Source: CAIXLI01 sp964587125
GTDB taxonomy: Bacteria; Pseudomonadota; Alphaproteobacteria; UBA9219
Reading direction: 5' to 3'
DNA length: 64,000 nucleotides
Assembly: GCA_964587125.1 (NCBI GenBank)
Contig: CAZPKC010000003.1
Span: forward strand, 74,853 to 138,852
Shown here in pieces: positions 43,222 to 52,055 of the stretch. A model generated the notes under the pieces. That model had not been told where the DNA came from and made no database searches. It worked only from the letters and a program-made list of their open reading frames with translations. Numbering within the stretch: the stretch's first letter is position 1; each line of letters starts with the position of its first letter. Made by a program: the position numbers and the translations under genes.

Positions 43222-45911
43222 CCGACGAAGAAAAACGCCCCTCTCCCGAAGCGTTGCTCAAAGAAGCCAAGAGCGAACGCATCGGTAAGCTGAAAATTTT
43301 TTTGGGAGCTGCTCCGGGCGTTGGCAAGACCTATGCGATGCTTAACGCGGCAAAGTCTCGCCTGAGCGAAGGCATCGACATCGTTATCGGCGTTGTCGAA
43401 ACGCATCAGCGCAGCGAAACGCAGGCTTTGGCCGAAGGATTTAAAACCGTGCCGCGGCAGAAACTCGATTACCGCGGTTTGACTTTCGAGGAGATGGACC
43501 TCGACGCTATTCTTAAACTCAAGCCGAAGCTCGTATTAATCGATGAATTGGCCCACACCAACATTCCGGGCGCAAGGCATCCCAAACGCTATCAGGACGT
43601 GCAGGAAATTCTTGAGGCCGGAATCGACGTCTATTCGACATTGAACGTCCAACACATCGAAAGCCTGAACGACATCGTGACCCGCATCACCGGCGTGAAA
43701 GTGCGCGAAACGATTCCCGATAGCATTGTGCAGCTGGCCAACGCCATAGAATTGATCGACCTGCCCCCCGACGAGCTGTTGCAGCGGTTAAAAGAGGGCA
43801 AGGTTTATATTCCCGAACAGGCGCGTCTGGCCGTTCATCGCTTTTTTACGCCGGGGAATCTGACCGCCCTGCGCGAACTGGCTTTGCGGCAGGCTGCCGA
43901 ACGCGTCGACGACCAGATGACGAATTTGATGCGCCGCCACGCTATTTCAGGGCCGTGGCCGACCAGCAACCGCGTGATGGTTTGCATTTCGGACGACAGT
44001 CAGGCCGCCCTTCTGGTGCGCGCGGCGCGACGCAGCGCCGAAAGGCGGCAAGCGTCATGGCTTGTTCTTTATATCGAAACAAGCCTTCACAGCCGGTTAT
44101 CGGAAAAGGCGCGCAACGATATTTCCCAGGCCATGGCGCTCGGGGAAAGCATGGGCGCTGAGACGATGACCGTGACGAGCGAAGACGTCGCCGCCGAAAT
44201 TTTGCGCATCGCCCGCGAACGCAACGTCAACACGATCGTTATCGGAAAATCCCGACGTTCGATTTGGTCGCGTCTTACGCGGCCTTCGGTTTCGGCCGCA
44301 GTCATTAAAAACGGCCAAGGATTCGATATTCTTCTCGTCAACGATATGGAAGCCTTGGCGCGAAGCGGCGACTTACAGAAATTTTCCAGCGCCTCCGAAG
44401 CTCGGCTTTGGAAATTCAGTTGGCCCGCCATCGGAAAAACGACGTTTGTTGTCGGGCTTGCCTGCCTCGTGGCGTCGCTGATGAGCTCTTTCATCGCACC
44501 GGCGTTGCTGCCTTTCTTTTTTATTGTCGCCGTTCTTTTGGTCGCTTTGGATGTCGATCTTATCGCGTCTCTTCTCGCGACTTTCCTGTCGGGCGTTGCT
44601 TTGGACTTTTTGATGACGGCGCCGGGATATTCCCTTGTTCCCCAGCGCGAAGAAGACGTTCTTTCGCTGTTTTTCTTTCTTGCAATCGGCGTGGCGACGA
44701 GCTTCCTCGCCGACCGCATACACCTTCAGATCAATATCACGCGCCGCCATGCGGAACGCACGCAATCCCTGTACGATTTCACGAAAAGCATCGCGGCGGC
44801 CGCGACGATTGACGATGTCGCTCAGGCGACCGTACGGCGCGTCGCGATAACCTTGGGCGCCGATGTCGCCGTTTTGTTGCCTCACAACGAAAAGTTGGAC
44901 ATCGTGGCGGCCGTTCCAGCCGACCTTAAGCTCGATACGGCTTCGAGCGCGGCGATGGATTGGGTTTTGCGGCATCGCAAACCGGCGGGATTCCGCTCGG
45001 ACACGTTGCCGGGAACCCCTTTTTACGGATTGCCCTTGCAATCCGGAGCTTCCATGCTTGGAGTCATCGCCGTAAGGGTTAAAGACGGGAGCGCGTTGAC
45101 CTCCGTTCAAAACAATTTTCTTTTGAGCCTTACCTATCAGGCGGCATCGGCTATTGAACGCGCCAAATTGGTGACGGACGTCGCGCAGGCGCGGCTGCAG
45201 ACGGAAATGGAAAAACTCCGCACGAGCCTTCTTTCCTCGGTCAGCCGCGATTTGCGTTCGCCTTTGGACAGCATCATTCTCACCTCTAGAAATTTAAGCA
45301 ACGATTGGGACGAAATCCCTTCCGATAAGCGCTTTTCCCTCGTCTCCCATATTGAGGAGGAATCGGATCGTCTCGACCGCTTTATCGAGAATTTTCTGGA
45401 TATGACCGAACTTGTAACCGGAAACATGCGTTACAACCGAACTCTTATGGATGTGCATGACGTTATCGAGATGGCAATGGCGCGCCTTATTCGTCGCCTT
45501 AAAGAACGCGAGATCGTTTTCGATTGCCCGGAAGATCTGCCTCTTATCGAGGCCGATGCGAACACTTTGCGCCGCGTTTTCGTTAATGTGATTGAAAACG
45601 CCTGTTTATATTCCCTGCCCGATCAGCCGATCAAGATTGTCGCGCGGCATGAAGGGGATTCTATTAAAGTTGTCATCAGCGATCGAGGAGTCGGCATTCC
45701 GGAAAGCGAACGCATGCGCGTGTTCGACATGTTTTACAGGATTAAGAAGGACAGCGCGGCGATAGGGCCTATCGCGGGCGCAGGTCTTGGTCTTTCGATT
45801 TGCCGCGGCTTTGTCGAGGCGCACCAAGGCCACATCAGCGCGCAATCTGGCGAGAATGGCGAGGGAACCAGCATTATTATCACCCTGCCGATCCGATCCG
45901 TGACGGCGTAA
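43218..45911 (+). CDS. kdpD: Sensor kinase KdpD with Arg in place of the phospho-accepting His
   Basis: An 897-residue osmosensor-type protein. The N-terminal KdpD domain (about 20-230) has Walker A GAAPGVGKT (30-38) and LVLIDELAHTN. A Usp-like domain follows (about 250-370), then four membrane helices (about 400-500) and a GAF-like region (about 520-650). The kinase core keeps NVIENAC, DRGVGIPESE and GAGLGLSICRG, but the H-box reads SVSRDLRSPLDS: residue 677 is Arg (CGC, 45246-45248) where E. coli KdpD has SHDLRTPL. This is what the sequence shows; loss of histidine autophosphorylation is inference. No kdpE follows, so the usual KdpD-KdpE relay cannot be assumed. It overlaps kdpC by 4 bp. 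Confidence 0.95.
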   Translation: MTDEEKRPSPEALLKEAKSERIGKLKIFLGAAPGVGKTYAMLNAAKSRLSEGIDIVIGVVETHQRSETQALAEGFKTVPRQKLDYRGLTFEEMDLDAILKLKPKLVLIDELAHTNIPGARHPKRYQDVQEILEAGIDVYSTLNVQHIESLNDIVTRITGVKVRETIPDSIVQLANAIELIDLPPDELLQRLKEGKVYIPEQARLAVHRFFTPGNLTALRELALRQAAERVDDQMTNLMRRHAISGPWPTSNRVMVCISDDSQAALLVRAARRSAERRQASWLVLYIETSLHSRLSEKARNDISQAMALGESMGAETMTVTSEDVAAEILRIARERNVNTIVIGKSRRSIWSRLTRPSVSAAVIKNGQGFDILLVNDMEALARSGDLQKFSSASEARLWKFSWPAIGKTTFVVGLACLVASLMSSFIAPALLPFFFIVAVLLVALDVDLIASLLATFLSGVALDFLMTAPGYSLVPQREEDVLSLFFFLAIGVATSFLADRIHLQINITRRHAERTQSLYDFTKSIAAAATIDDVAQATVRRVAITLGADVAVLLPHNEKLDIVAAVPADLKLDTASSAAMDWVLRHRKPAGFRSDTLPGTPFYGLPLQSGASMLGVIAVRVKDGSALTSVQNNFLLSLTYQAASAIERAKLVTDVAQARLQTEMEKLRTSLLSSVSRDLRSPLDSIILTSRNLSNDWDEIPSDKRFSLVSHIEEESDRLDRFIENFLDMTELVTGNMRYNRTLMDVHDVIEMAMARLIRRLKEREIVFDCPEDLPLIEADANTLRRVFVNVIENACLYSLPDQPIKIVARHEGDSIKVVISDRGVGIPESERMRVFDMFYRIKKDSAAIGPIAGAGLGLSICRGFVEAHQGHISAQSGENGEGTSIIITLPIRSVTA

Positions 45912-46027
45912 GGCAGATTGGTGCTGCATTTTCCGGATACTTCTATTCTTACTTCACTTTCCGGATAAAATGCGGATAAAGTCGGTCTTTAGCCTAAACT
46001 TCAACCCCTGACCCGTCTTCCTTATTT

Positions 46028-46804
46028 ATGCACAGCCAACATCACCACGTTATCGCGAACATTCTGCACCTGCTGGCCGGTGGCGGATTGGGTTTGGTTT
46101 CGGCCAGTCTCGCCTTGTCTTTCGGTTCGCGTTCCGCCGACCGGATGCCCGGCGAAAGCCGCAAGCCGCAATGCATCTATTGCGCGCGGCCATCCACCTG
46201 GCAGGAAGCTTCTCCCCTCGTCGGTTGGCTTTTGAGGCCGGATACGCTGTCTTTCCCTTGCCCGTGCGGCCTTCGAACCGGCATGTGGCAACAACCGGCT
46301 TGCGAGATTGCCGGATTTATTCTCGGCCTTATTGCCATGTATTTTCAGGATTGGTCTTGGGCCGCCTTGCCTTTATGCATCGGCGTCGGACTTTTGCCCG
46401 CGATTGCGCTCGTCGATTTCTATTATGGCATCATTCCCGACGGGCTTAACCTTCTTCTGGGCATATGCGGCTTTTTATTCGTGTTGGCGCGCGGCGAAGA
46501 TGTTTTTTTAGGAATGATCGTCGCGTCCGTTTTACTTTGCCTCGGTTTATTTTTCGCGCTTGTGTACAGCAGGTTGCGCGGAAAAGAAATGCTTGGGCTG
46601 GGCGACGTTAAATTTTTTGCCGCATCCGGGTTCTGGCTGCATCCGCACACGGCGCCGACGTTTTTGGCTTTAAGCGGTTTATTCGGCCTTTTGTTCACGT
46701 TGATCTGGCGGCGCGTCAGCAACGAAAAAGAATTTCCATTTGCCCCCGCCCTTTGCCTGTCCTTGTTCTTATGCGTTATCTATCGTCTCGTGTGGATTCC
46801 ATGA
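46028..46804 (+). CDS. Prepilin peptidase (type IV leader peptidase family, A24)
   Basis: A 258-residue membrane aspartyl protease that cleaves and methylates type IV pilin-like precursors. Catalytic Asp motifs are DFYYGIIPD (about 137-145) and GLGDVKFF (about 189-196). The N-terminal part carries the cytosolic Cys pairs CIYC and CPCG, as in bifunctional PilD. Several membrane helices follow. No pilin or assembly gene is in the window, so its substrates are elsewhere (for example a type II or IV pilus system). Its stop overlaps the murJ start (ATGA). Confidence 0.9.
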   Translation: MHSQHHHVIANILHLLAGGGLGLVSASLALSFGSRSADRMPGESRKPQCIYCARPSTWQEASPLVGWLLRPDTLSFPCPCGLRTGMWQQPACEIAGFILGLIAMYFQDWSWAALPLCIGVGLLPAIALVDFYYGIIPDGLNLLLGICGFLFVLARGEDVFLGMIVASVLLCLGLFFALVYSRLRGKEMLGLGDVKFFAASGFWLHPHTAPTFLALSGLFGLLFTLIWRRVSNEKEFPFAPALCLSLFLCVIYRLVWIP

Positions 46805-48348
46805 ATTTCGCAAAGGCTCTTTTCACGGTTAGCGGATTGACTGTTATAAGCCGCGTGGGCGGATTTATCCGCGACTCTCTGACGGCCATTTTCTTGGGCG
46901 CGGGGCCCGTCGCCGACGCTTTCTTTGTCGCGCAGCGGCTGCCTAATTTATTCCGGAGCCTTTTTGCCGAGGGCGCTTTTTCGGCGGCTTTTGTGCCCCT
47001 TTATACGACCGAACAGGAACGCCACGGCGAGGAAGCCGCGCAACACTTCGCCGGGCAGGCGCTGATGCTTCTGCTCGCGGCTTTGATTCCGTTCTCCGTT
47101 CTCGTGATGATGTTCATGCCGCAGGTGATGCTCATCCTTGCGCCCGGATTCGAACGCGATACGGAAAAATACAACCTCGCGGTCAATTTCAGCACGATCA
47201 CTTTTCCCTATCTCGCGCTAATTTCCATCACCGCCCTGCAAACGGGCGTTTTAAACGCGCGGGGAAGGTTCGGCCCCGGTGCTGCGGCGCCTATCGCCTT
47301 TAACATTGTCTTGATCGTTGGCTTGTTCGCGGCGAAATTTTTCGGCTGGCATGTAGGCTATACGCTCGCGTGGTCGGTGACGATTTCGGGCGTCGTACAA
47401 TGCGCGTGGCTTGCGATAAGTTGTTACCGCGCGCGCGCGTCGATACCTTTGCTTCGCCCGCAGTTGGGCGAGGCAAGCCATAAATTGTTCCGCCGCATAG
47501 GGCCCGGGGCTATCGGCGCTGGCGCGGCGCAGATTAATTTGTTGATTTCGACCATTCTTGCCTCGACGTTGCCGACGGGCGCGGTGTCTTATTTGTTTTA
47601 TGCGGACAGGTTAAATCAGCTACCCTTGGGCATCGTCGGGATTGCGGTTGCGACGACGTTGTTGCCCCTGCTCTCAAGGCATATCGAAGCCGGAGCCGAG
47701 GATAAAGTCCGGCATTACAACAGCCGCGCGATCGAGTTTTGCCTTTTGCTCGGGTTGCCCGCGACGATCGGGCTTATTATCCTCGCGCAGCCGATTATCC
47801 AGACGTTGTTCCAACACGGCAGGTTTACGCACGAAGACACTCTTGCGACTTGTCAGGCTTTGCAGGCTTATGCGTTGGGCATTCCGGGATTTTTGTTGGT
47901 CAAGGTTTTCGCGGCGGGATTTTTCGCGCGGCACGATACCAAAACGCCCGTCAAAATCGCGGTTATCGGGATGATCGTTAATGTTTTTTGTTCTGTTTTA
48001 CTTTTGGGATTGTTGCAGCATATGGGGATTGCGCTGGCAAATAGCATCGCCGTGAGCGTCAACGCCGCGCTGCTCTACCGCCAGTTACGCCGCAAAAATG
48101 CGCCGATAGGCGACGGGAAATTGCCCGGAAGGATAAAAAAAATATCCCTGAGCGCGGCGGTTATGGCTTTGGCGACGTATCTTTTGACGGCGTTTGGATG
48201 GAATGCGATTGCGTTTTCCGGCATTGTGCAGGAAATTTTTTGTTTGGGCGCATTGATCGCGGCCTCCGGCGCGGCTTATGCCGCCGCGCTGCACATGACG
48301 GGGGCGATGAGATTGGAGGATGTGAAAGAGGTTTTGGGAAGAGGATGA
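46801..48348 (+). CDS. murJ: Lipid II flippase MurJ
   Basis: A 515-residue polytopic inner-membrane protein of the MOP superfamily that flips lipid II for peptidoglycan growth. The N-terminus FAKALFTVSGLTVISRVGGF then IRDSLTAIFLGAGPVADAF contains the conserved Arg residues. Later segments are RLPNLFRSLFAEGAFSAAF and LNQLPLGIVGIAVATTLLPL. About 14 membrane helices are expected. The ATG at 46801 starts the conserved part; the longer frame from 46753 lies inside the peptidase gene. It is followed after the hypothetical minus gene by trpS, a common alphaproteobacterial order. Confidence 0.95.
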   Translation: MNFAKALFTVSGLTVISRVGGFIRDSLTAIFLGAGPVADAFFVAQRLPNLFRSLFAEGAFSAAFVPLYTTEQERHGEEAAQHFAGQALMLLLAALIPFSVLVMMFMPQVMLILAPGFERDTEKYNLAVNFSTITFPYLALISITALQTGVLNARGRFGPGAAAPIAFNIVLIVGLFAAKFFGWHVGYTLAWSVTISGVVQCAWLAISCYRARASIPLLRPQLGEASHKLFRRIGPGAIGAGAAQINLLISTILASTLPTGAVSYLFYADRLNQLPLGIVGIAVATTLLPLLSRHIEAGAEDKVRHYNSRAIEFCLLLGLPATIGLIILAQPIIQTLFQHGRFTHEDTLATCQALQAYALGIPGFLLVKVFAAGFFARHDTKTPVKIAVIGMIVNVFCSVLLLGLLQHMGIALANSIAVSVNAALLYRQLRRKNAPIGDGKLPGRIKKISLSAAVMALATYLLTAFGWNAIAFSGIVQEIFCLGALIAASGAAYAAALHMTGAMRLEDVKEVLGRG

Positions 48349-48369
48349 GCCCCTTCTTATTCGGCAAAG

Positions 48370-49008
48370 CTATTGTGGGTCCCGCATGTGCGCTAGGGCT
48401 CCTTGAAAACAGGGAGATTTATTCTCGGCTTTCATGCGATTAAATTGCCTATCAAACAATCTTTCATGTTCGGAGAATTTCGCCAGTATGACATTTAATT
48501 TAGCCTGATCGTTCATTACCTTCATAACAGCCAAGGAGAACAAAATAACAAGCGCACCGCCTCCGATGATGATGGGAGATTTCTCCTTCACCCCGATCGC
48601 CACAAGAAGCCCCCCAAAGACAATCGCCGAAAGTTGGCTGAAGAAAAGCGGCGTTTGCATTATGCCTTTTTCCATCTGCAGGCGGTTATATTCGGAATCC
48701 AGCACGCCTTTTAGTTCGTCGTTCAACCTCTGGATTCTTTCTTGTTGGCACTTAAGAAGAAATTTATCCGTTTTTGATAATGGCCCTTCTTCCAGAAGTT
48801 TTATACATACGCTCACGTGCGCATTCATGCACGCCAAGCCCGCTTCCGATCTAAATTCCAGAATCTTCCCGACACCAACTTTTCTTTTAAGGCCTTCCGC
48901 AATCTTTTTGGACAAAAGAGCCAAGGCTTTTTCCTGCACGATCAGATTAAAATAAATGTCGTCAGGTGAATTTGCAGCCGATTCATCGGCGGTTTTTGAA
49001 GGCATCAT
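48370..49008 (-). CDS. Hypothetical membrane protein
   Basis: A 212-residue protein that I do not recognise. The N-terminal 120 residues are charged and helical (EKALALLSKKIAEGLKRKVG and similar). Two hydrophobic helices at about 120-160 form a hairpin (LSAIVFGGLLVAIGV and IIIGGGALVILFSLAVM). A charged tail follows (HERLFDRQFNRMKAENKS). There is no signal peptide. Base composition is AT-richer than murJ and trpS beside it. Orientation is opposite to both, so it is likely an insertion between the murJ and trpS pair. Confidence 0.65.
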   Translation of the reverse strand: MMPSKTADESAANSPDDIYFNLIVQEKALALLSKKIAEGLKRKVGVGKILEFRSEAGLACMNAHVSVCIKLLEEGPLSKTDKFLLKCQQERIQRLNDELKGVLDSEYNRLQMEKGIMQTPLFFSQLSAIVFGGLLVAIGVKEKSPIIIGGGALVILFSLAVMKVMNDQAKLNVILAKFSEHERLFDRQFNRMKAENKSPCFQGALAHMRDPQ

Positions 49009-49199
49009 TTGCCATTGTCCCTAAAATAATTCAGAAATTATAGCCGCAGATTACCCTTTGATCCCCCAAAAGCCAAGCATTGTTTTTGTTTTCTTTTATA
49101 ATTCAATAAGTTGTTGTTTGTCTTTTCGGTGCGTTTATCCTATTTTGTCCTGATGCCGCTTTCGCGGAGACGACGCTCGTTTAATCAGGGAATTTTAAT

Positions 49200-50294
49200 A
49201 TGACCGAACAAGACGCTTCAGAAAATCTTTCCTACGACACGTTTCTCGCCTCGCTTCAACGGAGCAAGGAATTGGAAGCGGATATTCAGAAAAATCCCAA
49301 GCGTCACCGCGTGATGACCGGGGACAGGCCGACCGGCGATTTGCATATAGGGCATTTGTTCGGCTCGCTGCTCAACCGCGTGCGGCTTTCGAAGATGGGC
49401 GTCGAGTGTTTTATCCTTATCGCCGATTATCAGGTTCTGACCGATCACGACGTGTTCGACAAAATTTCCGAATGCACCGTCAATCTGGCGACCGATTATA
49501 TCGCGGCGGGGCTAGACCCCGATTGTGGCAATGTCTTTATCTATCCGCACAGCGCCGTGCCGGAACTCAATCAGCTTCTTCTGCCGTTTTTGAATCTCGT
49601 CAGCATCGCCGAGCTGGAGCGCAACCCGACCGTCAAGGAAGAAATCGAAGCCGCGAAAATGACGCGGTTAAACGCGGGAATGTTCACCTATCCCGTGCAT
49701 CAGGCCGCCGATATTTTGTTCTGCAAGGCGACAGCCGTTCCCGTCGGGAAAGACCAGCTTCCGCATATCGAACTGACGCGCATGATCGCGCGGCGATTTA
49801 ACGCGAAGTACGGCAAAAACAAACAGATATTCCCCGAACCGCAGGGTTTGTTGAGTCAGGCGCCAACGATTTTAGGTCTCGACGGCGGCAAGAAAATGAG
49901 CAAGAGCCGCAACAATTCGATTCCGTTGAAGGCCACCGAGGACGAAACAGCCAAGATTATCAAAACGGCGACGACGGATTCGGAACGCCTTATCACCTAT
50001 GAACCCGAACGCAGGCCGCAGGTCGCCAATTTGCTGGAGATCGCGAGTTACGCGAGCGGCGTAGCGCCGGAAAAAATTGCCGCAGAAATCGGCGACGGCG
50101 GCGCGGGAAAATTAAAGGCGTATTTAACCGAAAGCTTGAACGCGTTCCTGCGGCCTTTGCGCGCGCGGCGCGCGGAGTTGGTTAAGGATGTGGGGTATGT
50201 GCGCCGCTCTATCGACAAAGGCATCGAAAAAGCCCGCGAGGTCGGGGCTGAGACTTTGAAAGAAGTCCGCGAAGCGATGAATATGTATAGGTAG
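49200..50294 (+). CDS. trpS: Tryptophan--tRNA ligase
   Basis: Class I aminoacyl-tRNA synthetase charging tRNA-Trp; 364 residues. The HIGH-like motif is TGDRPTGDLHIGHLFGS (about 40-55). The KMSKS motif is GGKKMSKSRNNSI (about 229-241). EEIEAAKMTRLNAGMFTYPV and ADILFCKATAVPVGKDQLPH are family signatures. AGGGA lies 7 bases before the start. The extended region before GDRPTGD (about 40 residues) is somewhat longer than in E. coli TrpS. It lies just after a murJ neighbourhood, as in many alphaproteobacteria. Confidence 0.96.
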   Translation: MTEQDASENLSYDTFLASLQRSKELEADIQKNPKRHRVMTGDRPTGDLHIGHLFGSLLNRVRLSKMGVECFILIADYQVLTDHDVFDKISECTVNLATDYIAAGLDPDCGNVFIYPHSAVPELNQLLLPFLNLVSIAELERNPTVKEEIEAAKMTRLNAGMFTYPVHQAADILFCKATAVPVGKDQLPHIELTRMIARRFNAKYGKNKQIFPEPQGLLSQAPTILGLDGGKKMSKSRNNSIPLKATEDETAKIIKTATTDSERLITYEPERRPQVANLLEIASYASGVAPEKIAAEIGDGGAGKLKAYLTESLNAFLRPLRARRAELVKDVGYVRRSIDKGIEKAREVGAETLKEVREAMNMYR

Positions 50295-50313
50295 AAAACA
50301 AGGAGGTCTTATT

Positions 50314-50565
50314 ATGCAAAATCCCGTTATAACCCTTTTCGAAAAGGTAAAATGGGCGCTGACTCCCCCACAAGAAAAAGTTGCCATTTTCGTAAAGAAG
50401 GCTGAGGAATCAGAATCGAGAGGGGAATATTACAACGCGTTAGTTAATTACAGACTCGCCAGGAAATTCGCAACTTCTAATGAAGCCGATTTCAATCTCG
50501 GAGTGTCTTGTGTGCGTTATGCTGCCCAAGCAGGCGTTCAATTTATTCCTTGCAAGACGATATAA
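50314..50565 (+). CDS. Small hypothetical protein
   Basis: An 83-residue protein with a near-perfect Shine-Dalgarno (AAGGAGGT, 7 bases before the ATG), which supports real translation. Residues 23-65 look like a pair of helices of tetratricopeptide type (FVKKAEESESRGEYYNALVN then RLARKFATSNEADFNLGVS). No signal peptide is visible, and three of the last residues are hydrophobic or Cys. It fills the 315-bp gap between trpS and rarA. Function unknown; it could be a degenerate remnant of a longer repeat protein. Confidence 0.55.
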   Translation: MQNPVITLFEKVKWALTPPQEKVAIFVKKAEESESRGEYYNALVNYRLARKFATSNEADFNLGVSCVRYAAQAGVQFIPCKTI

Positions 50566-50609
50566 TTTTTCTTATGACGGCGCAAGGCGAGTGTTCTATA
50601 CTTGTTCCT

Positions 50610-51908
50610 ATGCCTCGTCCTGCATCTACTCTCTTCGATAATGCCGCTGTCAGGCCTTTGCCCGACAGGCTGCGGCCTCGCGCATTAAGCGAAGTCGTTG
50701 GGCAGGATCATTTGCTGAAACCGGATGCTCCTATCGGCAGAATGGTCGCGGCAAAACGGTTGGCTTCGATGATTTTGTGGGGGCCTCCCGGGTGCGGAAA
50801 AACTACTATCGCGCGTTTGCTGGCAGACGCCACGGGATTGTATTTTGAGCCTGTCTCCGCCACGGCTTCCGGCGTCGCGGAATTGCGCAAGATATTCGAA
50901 GCGGCGGGAAACAGGCGCGCGACGGGGCAAGGCACTTTGCTGTTCGTCGATGAGGTTCATCGCTTCAATCGGGCGCAGCAGGACGTGCTTTTGCCTTATG
51001 TCGAGGACGGCACCGTGACTTTGGTGGGTGCGACGACGGAAAATCCGTCGTTCGAACTGAACGGCGCTTTGCTGTCGCGCTGCCAGGTTTTTGTCTTGAA
51101 CCGGCTCGACGACGACGCTTTGGAACTGATGCTGAAGCGAGCCGAAAAAGACGCCAAGCGCTCCCTCCCCTTGACCCAAGAGGCGCGCGTAGCTTTGAAA
51201 GCTATGGCGGACGGCGACGGACGCTATTTGCTTGTGATGGCCGAGGAAATTTTCTCTCTGCCGAAAGACCGCGCGCTCAATGCGACACAATTGGCTACAT
51301 TCGTGCAAAGGCGGCGGCCTTTGTACGACAAGGCGCAGGAGAGCCATTATAATCTCATCAGCGCGTTGCATAAATCGTTGCGCGGCTCGGACTGCGATGC
51401 GGCTTTGTATTGGTTCGCGCGGATGCTGGCGGGCGGCGAAGACCCTCGGTATATCGCGCGGCGGTTAACGCGGTTTGCAAGCGAGGATGTGGGATTGGCC
51501 GATCCGCAGGCCCTACCCCTCGCGCTGGCAGCGTGGGAGGCTTACGAAAGGATGGGCAGCCCCGAAGGCGAGTTGGCTTTGGCGGAATTGGTGATTTACT
51601 TGGCGACCGCGCCGAAATCGAACGCGGCGTATGTCGCGATGGGCGCGGCAACGCGGGCGGCGAATGAATATGGCTCTTTGATGCCGCCCAAGCATATTCT
51701 GAACGCCCCGACGAAATTGATGCAGGAAATCGGTTACGGCGAGGGCTATGAGTACGATCACGACACGGAAGAAGGATTTTCCGGCCAGAACTATTTTCCC
51801 GACGACATGAAACGGCAGGAATTTTATCGCCCCGTCGAACGCGGGTTCGAGCGCGAGGTCAAAAAACGGCTGGATTACTGGGCGGAGTTGAGGAGGAAGA
51901 AGCAATGA
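50610..51908 (+). CDS. rarA: Replication-associated recombination protein RarA (MgsA)
   Basis: An AAA+ ATPase of the RarA/Mgs1/WRNIP1 family acting at stalled forks; 432 residues. Walker A GPPGCGKTT is at about 56-64, Walker B LLFVDEVHRFNRAQQD at about 112-127, and the sensor and arginine-finger region is VGATTENPSFELNGALLSRC. The C-terminal tetramerisation part includes ALYWFARMLAGGEDPRYIARR and AYVAMGAATRA. In-frame starts at 50574 or 50508 are possible, but the ATG at 50610 begins the conserved MPRPASTLF stretch; none has a strong Shine-Dalgarno. Confidence 0.94.
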   Translation: MPRPASTLFDNAAVRPLPDRLRPRALSEVVGQDHLLKPDAPIGRMVAAKRLASMILWGPPGCGKTTIARLLADATGLYFEPVSATASGVAELRKIFEAAGNRRATGQGTLLFVDEVHRFNRAQQDVLLPYVEDGTVTLVGATTENPSFELNGALLSRCQVFVLNRLDDDALELMLKRAEKDAKRSLPLTQEARVALKAMADGDGRYLLVMAEEIFSLPKDRALNATQLATFVQRRRPLYDKAQESHYNLISALHKSLRGSDCDAALYWFARMLAGGEDPRYIARRLTRFASEDVGLADPQALPLALAAWEAYERMGSPEGELALAELVIYLATAPKSNAAYVAMGAATRAANEYGSLMPPKHILNAPTKLMQEIGYGEGYEYDHDTEEGFSGQNYFPDDMKRQEFYRPVERGFEREVKKRLDYWAELRRKKQ

Positions 51909-51978
51909 GGACTTCCTTGCCATTATCCCGTCTTTTAGACTAAAACCGCATATTCGGTTAATGAGAAAGAAACAAATC

Positions 51979-52032
51979 GGATTCCGCATCTTCGCGCCCG
52001 GCGATCTGCCTCGCGCTTTGTGCGGAATGACG
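51979..52032. repeat. REP-like palindromic intergenic repeat
   Basis: ATTCCGCA (51981-51988) and TGCGGAAT (52021-52028) are inverted copies around a GC-rich core. The outside continues GGATTCCGC...GCGGAATGACG, the layout of the dispersed CGTCATTCC...GGAATCC elements common in many bacterial genomes. No second copy was noticed in the window. It lies between rarA and ettA. Confidence 0.45.
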
Positions 52033-52055
52033 AGTTTAACAATACGGAAAAATCT

